Shown here in pieces: positions 1 through 8,698 of a stretch of 64,000 bases of DNA. The stretch is from assembly GCF_000230735.2 (NCBI RefSeq), contig NC_019962.1, positions 868,001 to 932,000 of the forward strand, written 5' to 3'. Source of the DNA: Natrinema pellirubrum DSM 15624. Its GTDB lineage: Archaea > Halobacteriota > Halobacteria > Halobacteriales > Natrialbaceae. Under the pieces are notes generated by a model. That model saw only the letters and a list, made by a program, of their open reading frames with translations. It ran no database searches and was not told where the DNA came from. The translations under genes and the position numbers were made by a program. Numbering within the stretch: the stretch's first letter is position 1; the number at the start of each line of letters is the position of its first letter.

Positions 1-1124
1 GGCTCCAGAAGCTGCTGGTGGTCATGATGGTGATCCTGACCGGGCTTCCGATGGTGTTCGCCGGCGGCTTCCTGCCAGCCCAGCAAACGCTGCAGCTCGG
101 CGGCCTCGCTCTCGAGGGAACGCAGGTTCAGCTCCTGATGTTCGCCCAGATCCTCGTCGGGGGGATCCTCATCCTCTACATGGACGAGGTCGTCAGCAAG
201 TGGGGCGTCGGGAGCGGGATCGGCCTGTTCATCATCGCCGGCGTGAGCCAGCGACTGGTCACCGGGCTCGTCCAGCCCGCACAGGGCGGGTTCCTCTTTG
301 ACTGGTATCGCATCCTGACCGGTCAGGTCGACGTCGGATCGCTCGTTTCGGCGAGCGGACTCCAGACGCTGCTGATCGGCGAGGGACAGCTCATCGCACT
401 ACTGACGACGCTGCTGATCTTCGGGATCGTCGTCTACGCGGAGTCGGTCCGCGTCGAGATTCCGCTGAGTCACGCCCGCGTCAAAGGCGCTCGCGGTCGC
501 TTCCCCGTGAAGCTCATCTACGCGAGCGTCCTGCCGATGATCCTCGTTCGCGCCGTGCAGGCGAACGTCCAGTTCATGGGCCAGATCCTCAACCGGCAGT
601 GGAGCGGCATGCCCGCCTGGCTCGGTACCTACTCGCAGGGCCAGCCCGACGGCGGGTTCTTCTACTACGTGTCGCCGATCTACTCGCCGCAGGACTGGAT
701 GTGGTTCACGGCGAACGTCTCCCAGGAGTGGTGGCAAGTGCTGATCCGCATCGGTATCGACGTCACGTTCATGGTCGTCGGCGGTGCGATCTTCGCCATC
801 TTCTGGGTCGAAACGACCGACATGGGGCCCGAATCGACGGCGAAGCAGATCCAGAACTCCGGGATGCAGATCCCCGGCTTCCGACAGAACGTCGGCGTCA
901 TCGAGAAGGTCATGGAGCGGTACATTCCGCAAGTGACCGTCATCGGCGGCGCACTGGTCGGCCTGCTGGCCGTCTGGGCGAACATGCTCGGTACCATCGG
1001 TTCCGTCTCCGGGACGGGGCTGCTGCTCGCGGTCTCGATCACGTACAAGCTGTACGAGGAGATCGCCGAGGAACAGCTCATGGAGATGCACCCGATGATG
1101 CGCCAGATGTTCGGCAACGAGTAA
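1..1124 (+). CDS. secY: Preprotein translocase subunit SecY (5' end outside window)
   Basis: Channel-forming subunit of the Sec translocon in the cytoplasmic membrane, which exports unfolded proteins and inserts membrane proteins. The frame is open from base 3, so the gene begins before the window; about 373 C-terminal residues are visible and roughly the first 110-120 (signal-anchor region and first helices) are missing. The conserved segment MDEVVSKWGVGSGIGLFI, long hydrophobic helices and the basic cytosolic loops of the SecY family are present. It ends in TAA. Archaeal SecY usually sits at the end of the spc ribosomal protein operon, often followed by adk; here adk is about 9.4 kb downstream. 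Confidence 0.97.
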   Translation, partial: LQKLLVVMMVILTGLPMVFAGGFLPAQQTLQLGGLALEGTQVQLLMFAQILVGGILILYMDEVVSKWGVGSGIGLFIIAGVSQRLVTGLVQPAQGGFLFDWYRILTGQVDVGSLVSASGLQTLLIGEGQLIALLTTLLIFGIVVYAESVRVEIPLSHARVKGARGRFPVKLIYASVLPMILVRAVQANVQFMGQILNRQWSGMPAWLGTYSQGQPDGGFFYYVSPIYSPQDWMWFTANVSQEWWQVLIRIGIDVTFMVVGGAIFAIFWVETTDMGPESTAKQIQNSGMQIPGFRQNVGVIEKVMERYIPQVTVIGGALVGLLAVWANMLGTIGSVSGTGLLLAVSITYKLYEEIAEEQLMEMHPMMRQMFGNE

Positions 1125-1801
1125 ACCGTTCGCCGTATCCCGACGACCTGCCTTTCCTCGTTTTCACCGTCCGATAGCGACGCTCTTCTCGAGGCTCGCT
1201 GCTTCTCGTACCCGATCCGGACCGAACGATAGGGTCGAGCCGGGTCGATTCTGCATGTGTAGCTCTTTCTCTAGCCGAGACGATCCACCGCGAGCGGTAC
1301 ATCACCGAAGCGCCGTCGAGACGGCTTTTTCAGGGAATCAGCAAGCGTCAGTATAAACCGATGACCGACTCGACTGTCTCCGCGACGCAGTTGGGGTCGT
1401 ACTCCCGAGCGGGTGGCGGATTCCGTCGTCAGGCTGCCGGGGTTCGAGCCGAGTGACGGATAATGGACCGGGACGATCGAACTCGGCCTCGGGGACCCTC
1501 AGTAATACAACTCGGCAACGTGAAACCGCGCTCGTTTGCCGTCCGTACCGAACGTTGAGAACGGGTACCCGGCGCTCTCAGTCGGTCGTGGCACCAATTT
1601 CGGTCCTCTGTCACCCAGTCCATCTCCTCGTGGAAAACGGTGCTGTCCGGATTCGTAGGCTCCAGAACCAATCGGTGCTGTCGAGTTTGAACGTGGCTGT
1701 GACAGTCGAGAGGTTACTCGAGCGACGCTAAAGACGAATACGAATCCCGCCCGAGCGGCGGGAGAAAGGACGTGCCCGATCGTTGCGACGAGACGGCGCG
1801 G
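1125..1801. other. Gene-free stretch after secY with promoter-like and hairpin elements
   Basis: No convincing protein is seen in 677 bases between secY and the convergent oxidase subunit gene. Open frames here have arginine/serine-rich, non-acidic translations typical of shadow frames. A TATA-like element (TATAAA, 1352-1357) lies in the middle with only a 31-codon frame beginning at 1361, so a small RNA or a relic promoter is possible. A 7-bp inverted repeat sits at 1745-1763. Confidence 0.5.
1745..1763. terminator. Hairpin between convergent secY and oxidase subunit IV genes
   Basis: TCCCGCC, a 5-nt loop, then GGCGGGA forms a perfect 7-bp GC stem about 40 bp beyond the stop of the minus-strand gene ending at 1802. 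It has no strong T-tract. Its position suggests transcript termination or 3'-end stabilisation, but this is inference. Confidence 0.35.
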
Positions 1802-2068
1802 TTACTGAATCGAGTACCCAGCAGCGAGGGTCAGCAGGACGACCATGAACGCCGCGGTGAGCATCATGTAGGTGATCGAGCGGGGTTCGTCTTTCAGGTG
1901 CTGGAAGTAGCCGGCGATCAACGAGACCTTGATGGCCGCCAGAATCATCGTCCCGATTATTGCCATCTCGTAGGTGAAAATGTCCGGGAAGTGGAAGAAA
2001 ACGAACTTCCCCGTAGCCAGCAGTAGCAGTGCCACGTAAATCAGGCTGTACGTCCGAATGCTCGCCAT
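1802..2068 (-). CDS. Cytochrome c oxidase subunit IV-like membrane protein
   Basis: An 88-residue protein with three hydrophobic helices (about residues 5-25, 35-55 and 65-86) and the short conserved connection YFQHLKDEPRS. Size and layout match the prokaryotic oxidase subunit IV family (COX4_pro/CyoD-like), an accessory subunit of haem-copper oxidases. The start MASIRTYS at 2068 is preferred because a TATA box lies 23-32 bp upstream; the frame stays open further upstream but that sequence is arginine-rich and overlaps the promoter. The gene is separated from the subunit II and I+III genes (8698-9687 and 6218-8698), and presumably supplies the small subunit of the same complex. Confidence 0.8.
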   Translation of the reverse strand: MASIRTYSLIYVALLLLATGKFVFFHFPDIFTYEMAIIGTMILAAIKVSLIAGYFQHLKDEPRSITYMMLTAAFMVVLLTLAAGYSIQ

Positions 2069-2090
2069 TGGTGGTGAATGTGGGCGACGG

Positions 2091-2100
2091 ATACTTATAC
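2091..2100 (-). promoter_or_regulatory. TATA box for the oxidase subunit IV gene
   Basis: On the minus strand this reads GTATAAGTAT, centred about 27 bp upstream of the ATG at 2068. Such spacing places transcription start at or near the start codon, i.e. a leaderless mRNA. Confidence 0.6.
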
Positions 2101-2190
2101 CTTCCTCATATGACCCCAAACGGAACGTGCCCCCGCGACGTAGCCACCGCTCGCCGTGGGCGGTACCCGGGAACTGGAAACGACACGTAG

Positions 2191-3618
2191 ATGCACGACC
2201 AGCCCAAATCGCCGCCAATGAGTGGACGGTCGGCTTTCGTCCGCCGGTTCGGTATCGGCCTCGCAGTCGCGTTCGTCACGCTGGCTGTGGGTGCCGGCGT
2301 CGCCGCCGCCAGCAACGTCGCCGCCGGTCTCACCGGCGGCAGCGACGTCTCCGTGCCGACGTGGCTCTACCTCGCGACCGGCGGCGGCGCGGTCGGGGCT
2401 TCGGCGCTGTTGACCATGCTCGTCACCGACCGGGAGGTCATCGGGGCGTATCACGATCGCACCCTCGAGTCGTCTGCAAAGCGGTTGGAGTCTGCCGGTG
2501 GCCTGCTGCTTGGCGTCGTTGGACTCCTCGGACTGGCCGGCATTCTCGTCGTCGGCGTCCTCGGACCGAACATCGGGCTGGTCAGCGCGACGGTTCTCGT
2601 GACCTTCGCCGGCGGCCGCGCGCTGTTGACGATCGTCACGTACACGGTCGGGAACCCCTGGCCCGCGCTGAACCCCTGGCGACGGATCGCCGAGGCGCTG
2701 CCGAGCGCGGGTGAGCCCTACCCGGAGGCCTACCGTTCCTGGCCCGCCGTAATCGCCCTGCTAGCGTTCGTTTGGCTCGAGGTGGTCGCGCCGCTGACGT
2801 CGTCGCCCGTGGTGTTGACGTTCGTCATCGTCATGTACTCGCTGTTTACCCTCTCGGGCGCGGCCGTGTTCTCCCCTGAGACGTGGTTCCGTCGCGGGGA
2901 TCCGCTGTCGCTGTGGTTCCGGTGTTACGGGGCCGTCGCCCCGATCCAGCGGACCGACGACGGACTCGAGCTGCGGTTTCCGGGCGCGCGCTTGAGCGAG
3001 TCCGACCTCGTGACCGACCGGTCGCTCGTGGCCTTCGTGCTGGCGCTGGTCTGGGAGCTGACCTACAGCGGCTTCATCGTCACGCCGGTCGGCGTCCGAA
3101 CGATCGAGGCGCTGGTCGGGATCGGCCTGCCGCCGGAACTGGTCTATCTGGCGCTGTTGGCGGGCGGGTTCGCGGCCTTCTGGAAGGTCTATTGGATCGC
3201 GATCGATCGGACCCGTGAGCGAGCCGAGACGTATCTCTCACGGGAGTATCTCGGCCTGCGACTCGCGGCCCCGTTGCTTGCCATCGCGGCCGGCTACCAC
3301 CTCGCACACTACGTCGGCTTCGGGCTCTCGCTGTGGCCGTCGCTGGTCGACGCCGTGGCGATGCCGCTGAACCCGCCGCCGAACCCGACGCGCTATGCCC
3401 TGCCGGGCTGGTTCGGCTACGTCGAGATCGCGGGTATCCTGCTCGGTCACGTCCTCGCGGTGTGGGTCAGCCACACCGTTTCCTTCGACCTGTTTCCCGG
3501 AAAGCTGCAGTCGATCAGGAGCCAGTACCCGCTGATCATCGTGATGATCTTTTTCACGATGGCGAGTCTATATCTCGTCTCGCAGGGCTCGATGAGCCCG
3601 CCCTACGTCCCGAGTTGA
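2191..3618 (+). CDS. Polytopic membrane protein next to terminal oxidase genes
   Basis: A 475-residue integral membrane protein with about eleven hydrophobic helices (for example near residues 20-45, 61-80, 103-125, 185-203, 208-228, 280-300, 315-337, 355-380, 405-430, 446-466). I do not recognise a named family. Several aromatic and histidine-bearing helices (AAGYHLAHYVGF, ILLGHVLAVWVSHTVSF) could bind haem or metal, but no known motif is met. It is transcribed divergently from the oxidase subunit IV gene with a shared 122-bp intergenic region, which suggests co-regulation with respiration. The start is either ATG 2191 or ATG 2218 (MSGRSAF); the first gives nine extra hydrophilic residues. 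Confidence 0.75.
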   Translation: MHDQPKSPPMSGRSAFVRRFGIGLAVAFVTLAVGAGVAAASNVAAGLTGGSDVSVPTWLYLATGGGAVGASALLTMLVTDREVIGAYHDRTLESSAKRLESAGGLLLGVVGLLGLAGILVVGVLGPNIGLVSATVLVTFAGGRALLTIVTYTVGNPWPALNPWRRIAEALPSAGEPYPEAYRSWPAVIALLAFVWLEVVAPLTSSPVVLTFVIVMYSLFTLSGAAVFSPETWFRRGDPLSLWFRCYGAVAPIQRTDDGLELRFPGARLSESDLVTDRSLVAFVLALVWELTYSGFIVTPVGVRTIEALVGIGLPPELVYLALLAGGFAAFWKVYWIAIDRTRERAETYLSREYLGLRLAAPLLAIAAGYHLAHYVGFGLSLWPSLVDAVAMPLNPPPNPTRYALPGWFGYVEIAGILLGHVLAVWVSHTVSFDLFPGKLQSIRSQYPLIIVMIFFTMASLYLVSQGSMSPPYVPS

Positions 3619-3716
3619 CGGCCCGTCCGATCGACGAGCCGTTGTGATGATCCGTCGGTCGGTGCGGGGTTCCGAACCGGCAATCACTTCTTCGCGCCGC
3701 CGTAACGACCGACCGA

Positions 3717-4001
3717 ATGGCGACCGAACGCGCGCTCGAGCCGGAGTACGAGGTGCCGACGGACGGCCCGGAAGCGACCTGTCCGTACTGCGGGCGGCCG
3801 TTTCGGTCCGACCGCTACGCCACCTTCCACGTCGGGGTCGAACACGCCGAGGAGTGTACGGACGCGGAGCAGGAGGCCTTCGACGAGGAACGCGACGACG
3901 AGGAGTACGACCTGTTTACCTTCCACTTCAAGACCGCTATTTCGGTGTTTCTCGTCTACTTCCTGTTTACGTTCATCTACGCGCTCGTCTGGGCCGGGTA
4001 G
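3717..4001 (+). CDS. Small zinc-finger-type membrane protein
   Basis: A 94-residue protein with an N-terminal zinc-binding-like motif (CPYCGRPF at residues 22-29, followed by a histidine-containing stretch ATFHVGVEHAEEC), an acidic linker and one C-terminal hydrophobic helix (about residues 70-92). The domain order suggests a cytosolic zinc finger anchored to the membrane. The family is widespread in haloarchaea next to respiratory genes as far as I recall, but its function is not known to me. It lies about 100 bp after the polytopic membrane protein and could share its transcript. Confidence 0.75.
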   Translation: MATERALEPEYEVPTDGPEATCPYCGRPFRSDRYATFHVGVEHAEECTDAEQEAFDEERDDEEYDLFTFHFKTAISVFLVYFLFTFIYALVWAG

Positions 4002-4070
4002 ATCGTACCGTTTGCCGACCAGTTCGGTATCCAGAATCTCTTTGCCCGCTGATTACACAGTACTGGTCAC

Positions 4071-5684
4071 ATGGTCGCTGGCTTCCCTCGCCCGGACGCC
4101 CTCGGAACTCTCATCATCGTCTTCCTTCTGCTCGTCTCCCTCAGCACCCCGTTTGCCCTCGGGGTGGCCGGATCCGCCGACCCCGGAACGGCCGCTGCGG
4201 ACGACTCGATCGTCATCGACGACGAGTTGCCGACCGACGGCCCCACTGTCGAGGTCGTCGTCAGGCTCACCGAGCCGACTGTTCCCGACGGTGTAAGCGA
4301 CGCCGAGGCCGAACGACGGCTCGAGGCCCACGCCGAGGCAACGCAGGACCCCCTGCTCGAGTACGCCGACGACAGACGGGGGTTGGCCGTCGAAGAGCGC
4401 TTCTGGCTGACCAACGCCGTGGTCCTCGAGGTCGACACCGGACGGGTAGCGTACGAGACCTTCGACCGGTTCGACGCGGTCGAGGCGGTTCACGAGAACA
4501 TCGTGGTCTCGGTCCCCGAGCCGCCGTCACGCGCGAACGCGACGGCATCAGGGCCGACCGCGACGACGGCAGCGACCGCGGGCGCGTCGCGAACGACGAA
4601 CGGGCTCGCGCAGGTGAACGCACCCGCTGTCTGGGACGAGTACGACGCCCGCGGTGAGGGCGTCCGCGTCGCGGTACTGGACACCGGCGTCGACCCGGAC
4701 CACCCCGATATCGACCTCGCGACCGAGGACCTGTCGGATCCGACCTATCCCGGCGGCTGGGCGGAGTTCGACGCGACCGGGCAGCGGGTCGAGTCGGTGC
4801 CACACGACACCGCCGTCCACGGGACCCACGTCAGCGGGACGGTCGCCGGCGGGGCCGCGAGCGGGACCGCCATCGGCGTGGCCCCCGACGCCGAGTTGCT
4901 TCACGGGCTCGTTCTGAATGAGACGAGCGGCACGTTCGCCCAGATCGTTGCCGGAATGGAGTGGGCCGTCGAGCGAGACGCCGACGTCCTCAGCATGAGC
5001 TTCGGGGCGACCGGCCGATACGCTCAGCTGATCGATCCGGTTCGAAACGCGCGGGCGAGTGGCGTCGTAGTCGTCGGCGCGGTCGGTAACGAAGGGCCAG
5101 ACACCTCGGGGAGCCCGGGCAACGTCTACGAAACGCTCACCGTCGGCGCGGTCGATTCGACCGGGACCGTCCCACCGTTCTCGGGCGGTGAACGCATCGC
5201 CCGCGAGGAGTGGGTCGGATCCTCGGTTGACTGGACGGCCCCGTCGTCATACACCGTCCCCGACGTCGTCGCACCCGGTGTCGCCGTCACGAGCGCCACC
5301 CCTGGCGGCGGGTACGAGTCGCTTCCGGGAACGTCCATGGCAACGCCACACGTCTCCGGGACGGCCGCCCTGTTGCTATCGATCGCACCCGATGCGACGC
5401 CGACGGAGATCGAAGCCGCGCTCACCCGGACCGCTCGAGTGCCCGCTGACGCCGACAGCGAGACGATCGCGACTCGCTACGGCGCGGGCATCGTCGACGC
5501 CAGCGCTGCCGCGGACACGATCGCACCCGTTCGCGGAACGAGCCGCCCGACCACCGACGGCTCGAGCGATACCGAACCCGGTGGCGACTCGTTCTCGACT
5601 GTGGCCGTCATCGGGAGCGTCGCGTTGCTCGCGGTCTGTCTCGGCCTCGTCGTTCTGGTTCGGTATCGACCGGGCGACCGGTAA
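4071..5684 (+). CDS. Secreted, membrane-anchored subtilisin-like serine protease
   Basis: S8-family endopeptidase of 537 residues. An N-terminal hydrophobic signal (about residues 10-33) is followed by a propeptide-like region (about 55-150), a Thr/Ala-rich linker and the catalytic domain. The triad is visible as Asp204 (VAVLDTGVD), His250 (HGTHVSGTVAGG) and Ser422 (GTSMATPHVSG); AVGNEG supplies the oxyanion Asn. After a Ser/Thr/Asp-rich spacer, a hydrophobic helix (about 507-529) and a short basic tail (RYRPGDR) would leave the enzyme on the outer face of the membrane. Unlike halolysins it has no long C-terminal extension. A stand-alone gene, convergent with the ferredoxin gene. Confidence 0.92.
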   Translation: MVAGFPRPDALGTLIIVFLLLVSLSTPFALGVAGSADPGTAAADDSIVIDDELPTDGPTVEVVVRLTEPTVPDGVSDAEAERRLEAHAEATQDPLLEYADDRRGLAVEERFWLTNAVVLEVDTGRVAYETFDRFDAVEAVHENIVVSVPEPPSRANATASGPTATTAATAGASRTTNGLAQVNAPAVWDEYDARGEGVRVAVLDTGVDPDHPDIDLATEDLSDPTYPGGWAEFDATGQRVESVPHDTAVHGTHVSGTVAGGAASGTAIGVAPDAELLHGLVLNETSGTFAQIVAGMEWAVERDADVLSMSFGATGRYAQLIDPVRNARASGVVVVGAVGNEGPDTSGSPGNVYETLTVGAVDSTGTVPPFSGGERIAREEWVGSSVDWTAPSSYTVPDVVAPGVAVTSATPGGGYESLPGTSMATPHVSGTAALLLSIAPDATPTEIEAALTRTARVPADADSETIATRYGAGIVDASAAADTIAPVRGTSRPTTDGSSDTEPGGDSFSTVAVIGSVALLAVCLGLVVLVRYRPGDR

Positions 5685-5715
5685 CCGCGGCCGGCTGTCG
5701 GTCGACGACACGCAG

Positions 5716-6060
5716 TCAGGACTTCGACGAAGGCCGACGCGGGAGGATCTGTCCCCACACGTGCTTGTCGAGACAACGGACTGTCAGCGGCTCCTCGACC
5801 GTGAGACAACAGGAGAGCCGCGGATAGCCGAACCGGACCGCCGCGGCATCGTGCCAGTGGGTCGGTTCCGGTGCGGGGTCGACCTCGACAGTGCAGGTCG
5901 AACACAGTCCCCGTCCTCCGCAGTTGGCAACCCGTGAGACCGTTCCGTAAACGGGGAACCCGTGTTCGAGCAGCGCATCCCGAAGGATCGTGCCGGACGC
6001 TACTTCGATGACGCGTTCGCTCTCGTCGGTGATCACGGTTACCGGAATGGCCGCGCTCAT
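5716..6060 (-). CDS. 2Fe-2S ferredoxin
   Basis: A 114-residue plant/adrenodoxin-type ferredoxin, a cytosolic one-electron carrier. The cluster-binding pattern is visible: NCGGRGLCSTCTVEV provides three cysteines and the fourth lies in PRLSCCLTV near residue 85. The N-terminus is the usual beta-grasp (VTVITDESERVIEVASGTILRDALLEHG). It is about 150 bp downstream of the fused oxidase subunit I+III gene on the same strand, but a strong hairpin lies between, so it may have its own promoter. The redox partner cannot be read from the context. Confidence 0.9.
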   Translation of the reverse strand: MSAAIPVTVITDESERVIEVASGTILRDALLEHGFPVYGTVSRVANCGGRGLCSTCTVEVDPAPEPTHWHDAAAVRFGYPRLSCCLTVEEPLTVRCLDKHVWGQILPRRPSSKS

Positions 6061-6195
6061 ACTCGCAGTACGGGCCCGAGGTACGTGGTGCTAGTGGTGG
6101 CGAGAGCTACTTGCCAATCGGTATCGGCGACAGGAAGCATCGAAACTGTACGATTGCCCGTAACCGTTCGAACGCAAAATCACGACCGCACGGCG

Positions 6196-6219
6196 AAAGC
6201 CCGCGTCGGCGCGGGCTTT
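6196..6219 (-). terminator. Strong hairpin terminator at the end of the oxidase I+III gene
   Basis: A perfect 10-bp inverted repeat (AAAGCCCGCG, 4-nt loop, CGCGGGCTTT) overlaps the TAA stop of the gene ending at 6218. The symmetrical A and T ends would let it work in both directions, though only the minus-strand oxidase transcript reaches it directly. Confidence 0.6.
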
Positions 6220-8698
6220 ACATCAGGTAGAACAGCGGGAACAGGAAGACCCAGACGATGTCGACGAAGTGCCAGTAGAGTCCGAAGGACTCGACGGGTG
6301 CGTGGTCCTCCAGGTAGGCATCCACCGAGACGACACGGTAGATCATGAACAGCGCGACCAGAACCCCGAGGATGACGTGCAGGGCGTGGAGCCCGGTCGT
6401 CACGAAGTACAACGAGTACTCGATCCCGCTGAACCAGTAGTGACCGTCAGCGAACTTGCTGCTGTACTCGAAGGCCTTGACGCCCATGAACACGAGGGCA
6501 AGCAGGACCGTCGCGCTCAGTGCGCCGAGCAGTCCCTTCTTGTTCTCGCGCTCGGCCATCACATGTGCGAGGATGACCGTGAAACTCGAGGTCAGCAGGA
6601 CGTAGGTGTTGAACAGGCCGGCCTCGGTGATGGCATCGAGATGCCATGCGTCCCAGCCCATGTGGATGCGCATGAAGAGATACGCTCCGATGGCGGCACC
6701 GAAGACGACGACGTCCGAGGCCAGGAAGACCCAGACGCCCATCTTCTGGTTGCTGACACCGCCAAAGGGCCACCGTTCGGCGACCGCCATCTCGGGTGCG
6801 TCGAACTGTTCGCGGCCGAACTGGAACAGCGAGACCCCGAGCATCACCACTCCAAGAACCATGAGGGCCGGATAGATGATGTTCTGTGCGGGTGCCGAAT
6901 CGAGCGTCACGAAGTTACCGACCTCGCTGTGGATATGCGACTCGACGAACGAGAAGACGTACGGCGTGATACCGCTGAGTCCGAGGAAGAACGTAAACGT
7001 CGCGACACCGATACCGAGCGGCCAGATACTGGCGTGGTCGGCGTGTTCCTCCTCGTGGCTCGTCGCTGCACTGGTCGCTTCCTGTGCGACGCCGCCGTCG
7101 GTCGCGGTGGCAGTATCGTCGACGAACTCGAGGCGGCCGCTGGCGTAGCTGGGCCGGTCGGTCCAGTTCTCGAGCGGTGGTGGTGACGGGATCGCCCACT
7201 CTGCGGTCCGGGAGTAGGTCCACGGGTTATCGGGCGCGTCGGGGCCGGAGATCAGGCTCTTCCCGAGCGTGTAGAACATGATCAGGAACGAAGCCCCGAA
7301 CACGAACGCGCCGACGGTCGCCAGTTGGTGGTAGAACTGTGCGCCCTCGCCGTAGTGGAAGACGCGACGCGGCGTCTCCCAGGCCATGAACATCGGGAAG
7401 TACAGCAGGTTGAACCCGATGAAATAGACGGCGAAGTTGAGCTTTCCGAGCCGTTCGGAGTACATCTTCCCGGAGATCTTGGGCCACCAGTAGTAGATGC
7501 CGCCCATCAGTGCCGTGACGCCCGAGACCATCACGTAGTGGAAGTGAGCGACGACCCAGTAGGTGCCACGGAACTCGTAGTCCAGCACGACGGCGCCGAG
7601 GAACACGCCCGTGATACCACCGAGGATGAACAACACGAGCGCACCAAGCGAGAACAGGAACGGCGTCGTAAAGCGGACCCGCCCCTTGACCATCGTGTAG
7701 ATCAGCGCGAAGACCATCAGGTCGAAAGGCAACGAGATCCCGATCGTCGTCGCCATGAACAGGGTCTTGATCGGGAGGTTGATCGTCGACAGGAACATGT
7801 GGTGCATCCAGACGAGGAACGACTGAACGGCCACGAGGACCATCGCGATGATGACCCACTTCCGGCCGACGAGTCGGCGTCCGGTAAACGTCTGGAACGT
7901 CTCGAACATGATCCCCAGAGCCGGGAAGAAGACGATATACACCTCCGGATGGCCGAAGAACCAGAAGATATGCGCCCACAGCAGGCTCGAGCCCTGATCA
8001 GTCGCGAAGTACTGCGTGAGGAACAGCCGATCGACCGAAAGCAGTAGCACGGCCGCCAGCAGTGCTGCGAACGCAAACAGCATCATCCAAGCGGTCAGCA
8101 GCCACGACCACGAGAACATCGGCATGTTCCAGAGACCGAGTCCTTCCGCACGGGATCGGTGCATCGTAGTCAGGAAGTTCACCGTCCCGATCGTGATGGA
8201 GATACAGAACAAGACCAAGCCAAGGACCATTGCGTTACCGCCGGTCATCGCCTCCATCGCCGGGGTATAGGTTGGCACGTTCAGTGGGGCATACATCGTC
8301 CAGCCGCCGGAGAACGAGCCACCCTGGAAGAACGAAACCCCCATCAGAATGCCGGAGAACAGGTAAAACCAGTAGCTCAGCGCATTCAGTCGGGGGAACG
8401 CGAGGTCCTTCGCACCGATTTGGAGCGGCACGAAGTAGTTAGCGAAGCCGCTTGCGATCGGGGAGAGGAACCAGAAGACCATGATGAGTCCGTGTCCGGA
8501 CACGGCCTGGTAGTACTGGTCGTTCGTCAGCAGTCCGGTGCCGCCGGTCTGCCACAGGTGGGCCCGAAACAGCAGCGCAAGGAGGCCACCGAACAGCAGG
8601 AAGAACATCGCCGTCGTCAGATAGAGGATACCGACGTCTTTGTGGTTGGTCGTGACCAGCCACCGCTTGATCGACCGTTTCGGCGGAAGGTCACCCAT
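6218..8698 (-). CDS. Fused cytochrome c oxidase subunits I and III
   Basis: An 826-residue haem-copper oxidase protein that reduces O2 to water and pumps protons. The subunit I part has the haem ligand His69 (SGHGLIMVF), the CuB ligands His250 (GHPEVY, with cross-linking Tyr254) and His299/His300 (WMHHMF), and the haem pair His385/His387 (AHFHYVM). After a hydrophilic Ala/Thr/Glu linker (about residues 520-560) comes a full subunit III with seven-helix character (KMGVWVFLASDVVVFGAAIGAYL ... HFVDIVWVFLFPLFYLM, split here). Such I+III fusions occur in caa3/SoxM-type oxidases and haloarchaea. The ATG overlaps the subunit II stop by one base (TGATG), so the two are translationally coupled. Confidence 0.96.
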   Translation of the reverse strand: MGDLPPKRSIKRWLVTTNHKDVGILYLTTAMFFLLFGGLLALLFRAHLWQTGGTGLLTNDQYYQAVSGHGLIMVFWFLSPIASGFANYFVPLQIGAKDLAFPRLNALSYWFYLFSGILMGVSFFQGGSFSGGWTMYAPLNVPTYTPAMEAMTGGNAMVLGLVLFCISITIGTVNFLTTMHRSRAEGLGLWNMPMFSWSWLLTAWMMLFAFAALLAAVLLLSVDRLFLTQYFATDQGSSLLWAHIFWFFGHPEVYIVFFPALGIMFETFQTFTGRRLVGRKWVIIAMVLVAVQSFLVWMHHMFLSTINLPIKTLFMATTIGISLPFDLMVFALIYTMVKGRVRFTTPFLFSLGALVLFILGGITGVFLGAVVLDYEFRGTYWVVAHFHYVMVSGVTALMGGIYYWWPKISGKMYSERLGKLNFAVYFIGFNLLYFPMFMAWETPRRVFHYGEGAQFYHQLATVGAFVFGASFLIMFYTLGKSLISGPDAPDNPWTYSRTAEWAIPSPPPLENWTDRPSYASGRLEFVDDTATATDGGVAQEATSAATSHEEEHADHASIWPLGIGVATFTFFLGLSGITPYVFSFVESHIHSEVGNFVTLDSAPAQNIIYPALMVLGVVMLGVSLFQFGREQFDAPEMAVAERWPFGGVSNQKMGVWVFLASDVVVFGAAIGAYLFMRIHMGWDAWHLDAITEAGLFNTYVLLTSSFTVILAHVMAERENKKGLLGALSATVLLALVFMGVKAFEYSSKFADGHYWFSGIEYSLYFVTTGLHALHVILGVLVALFMIYRVVSVDAYLEDHAPVESFGLYWHFVDIVWVFLFPLFYLM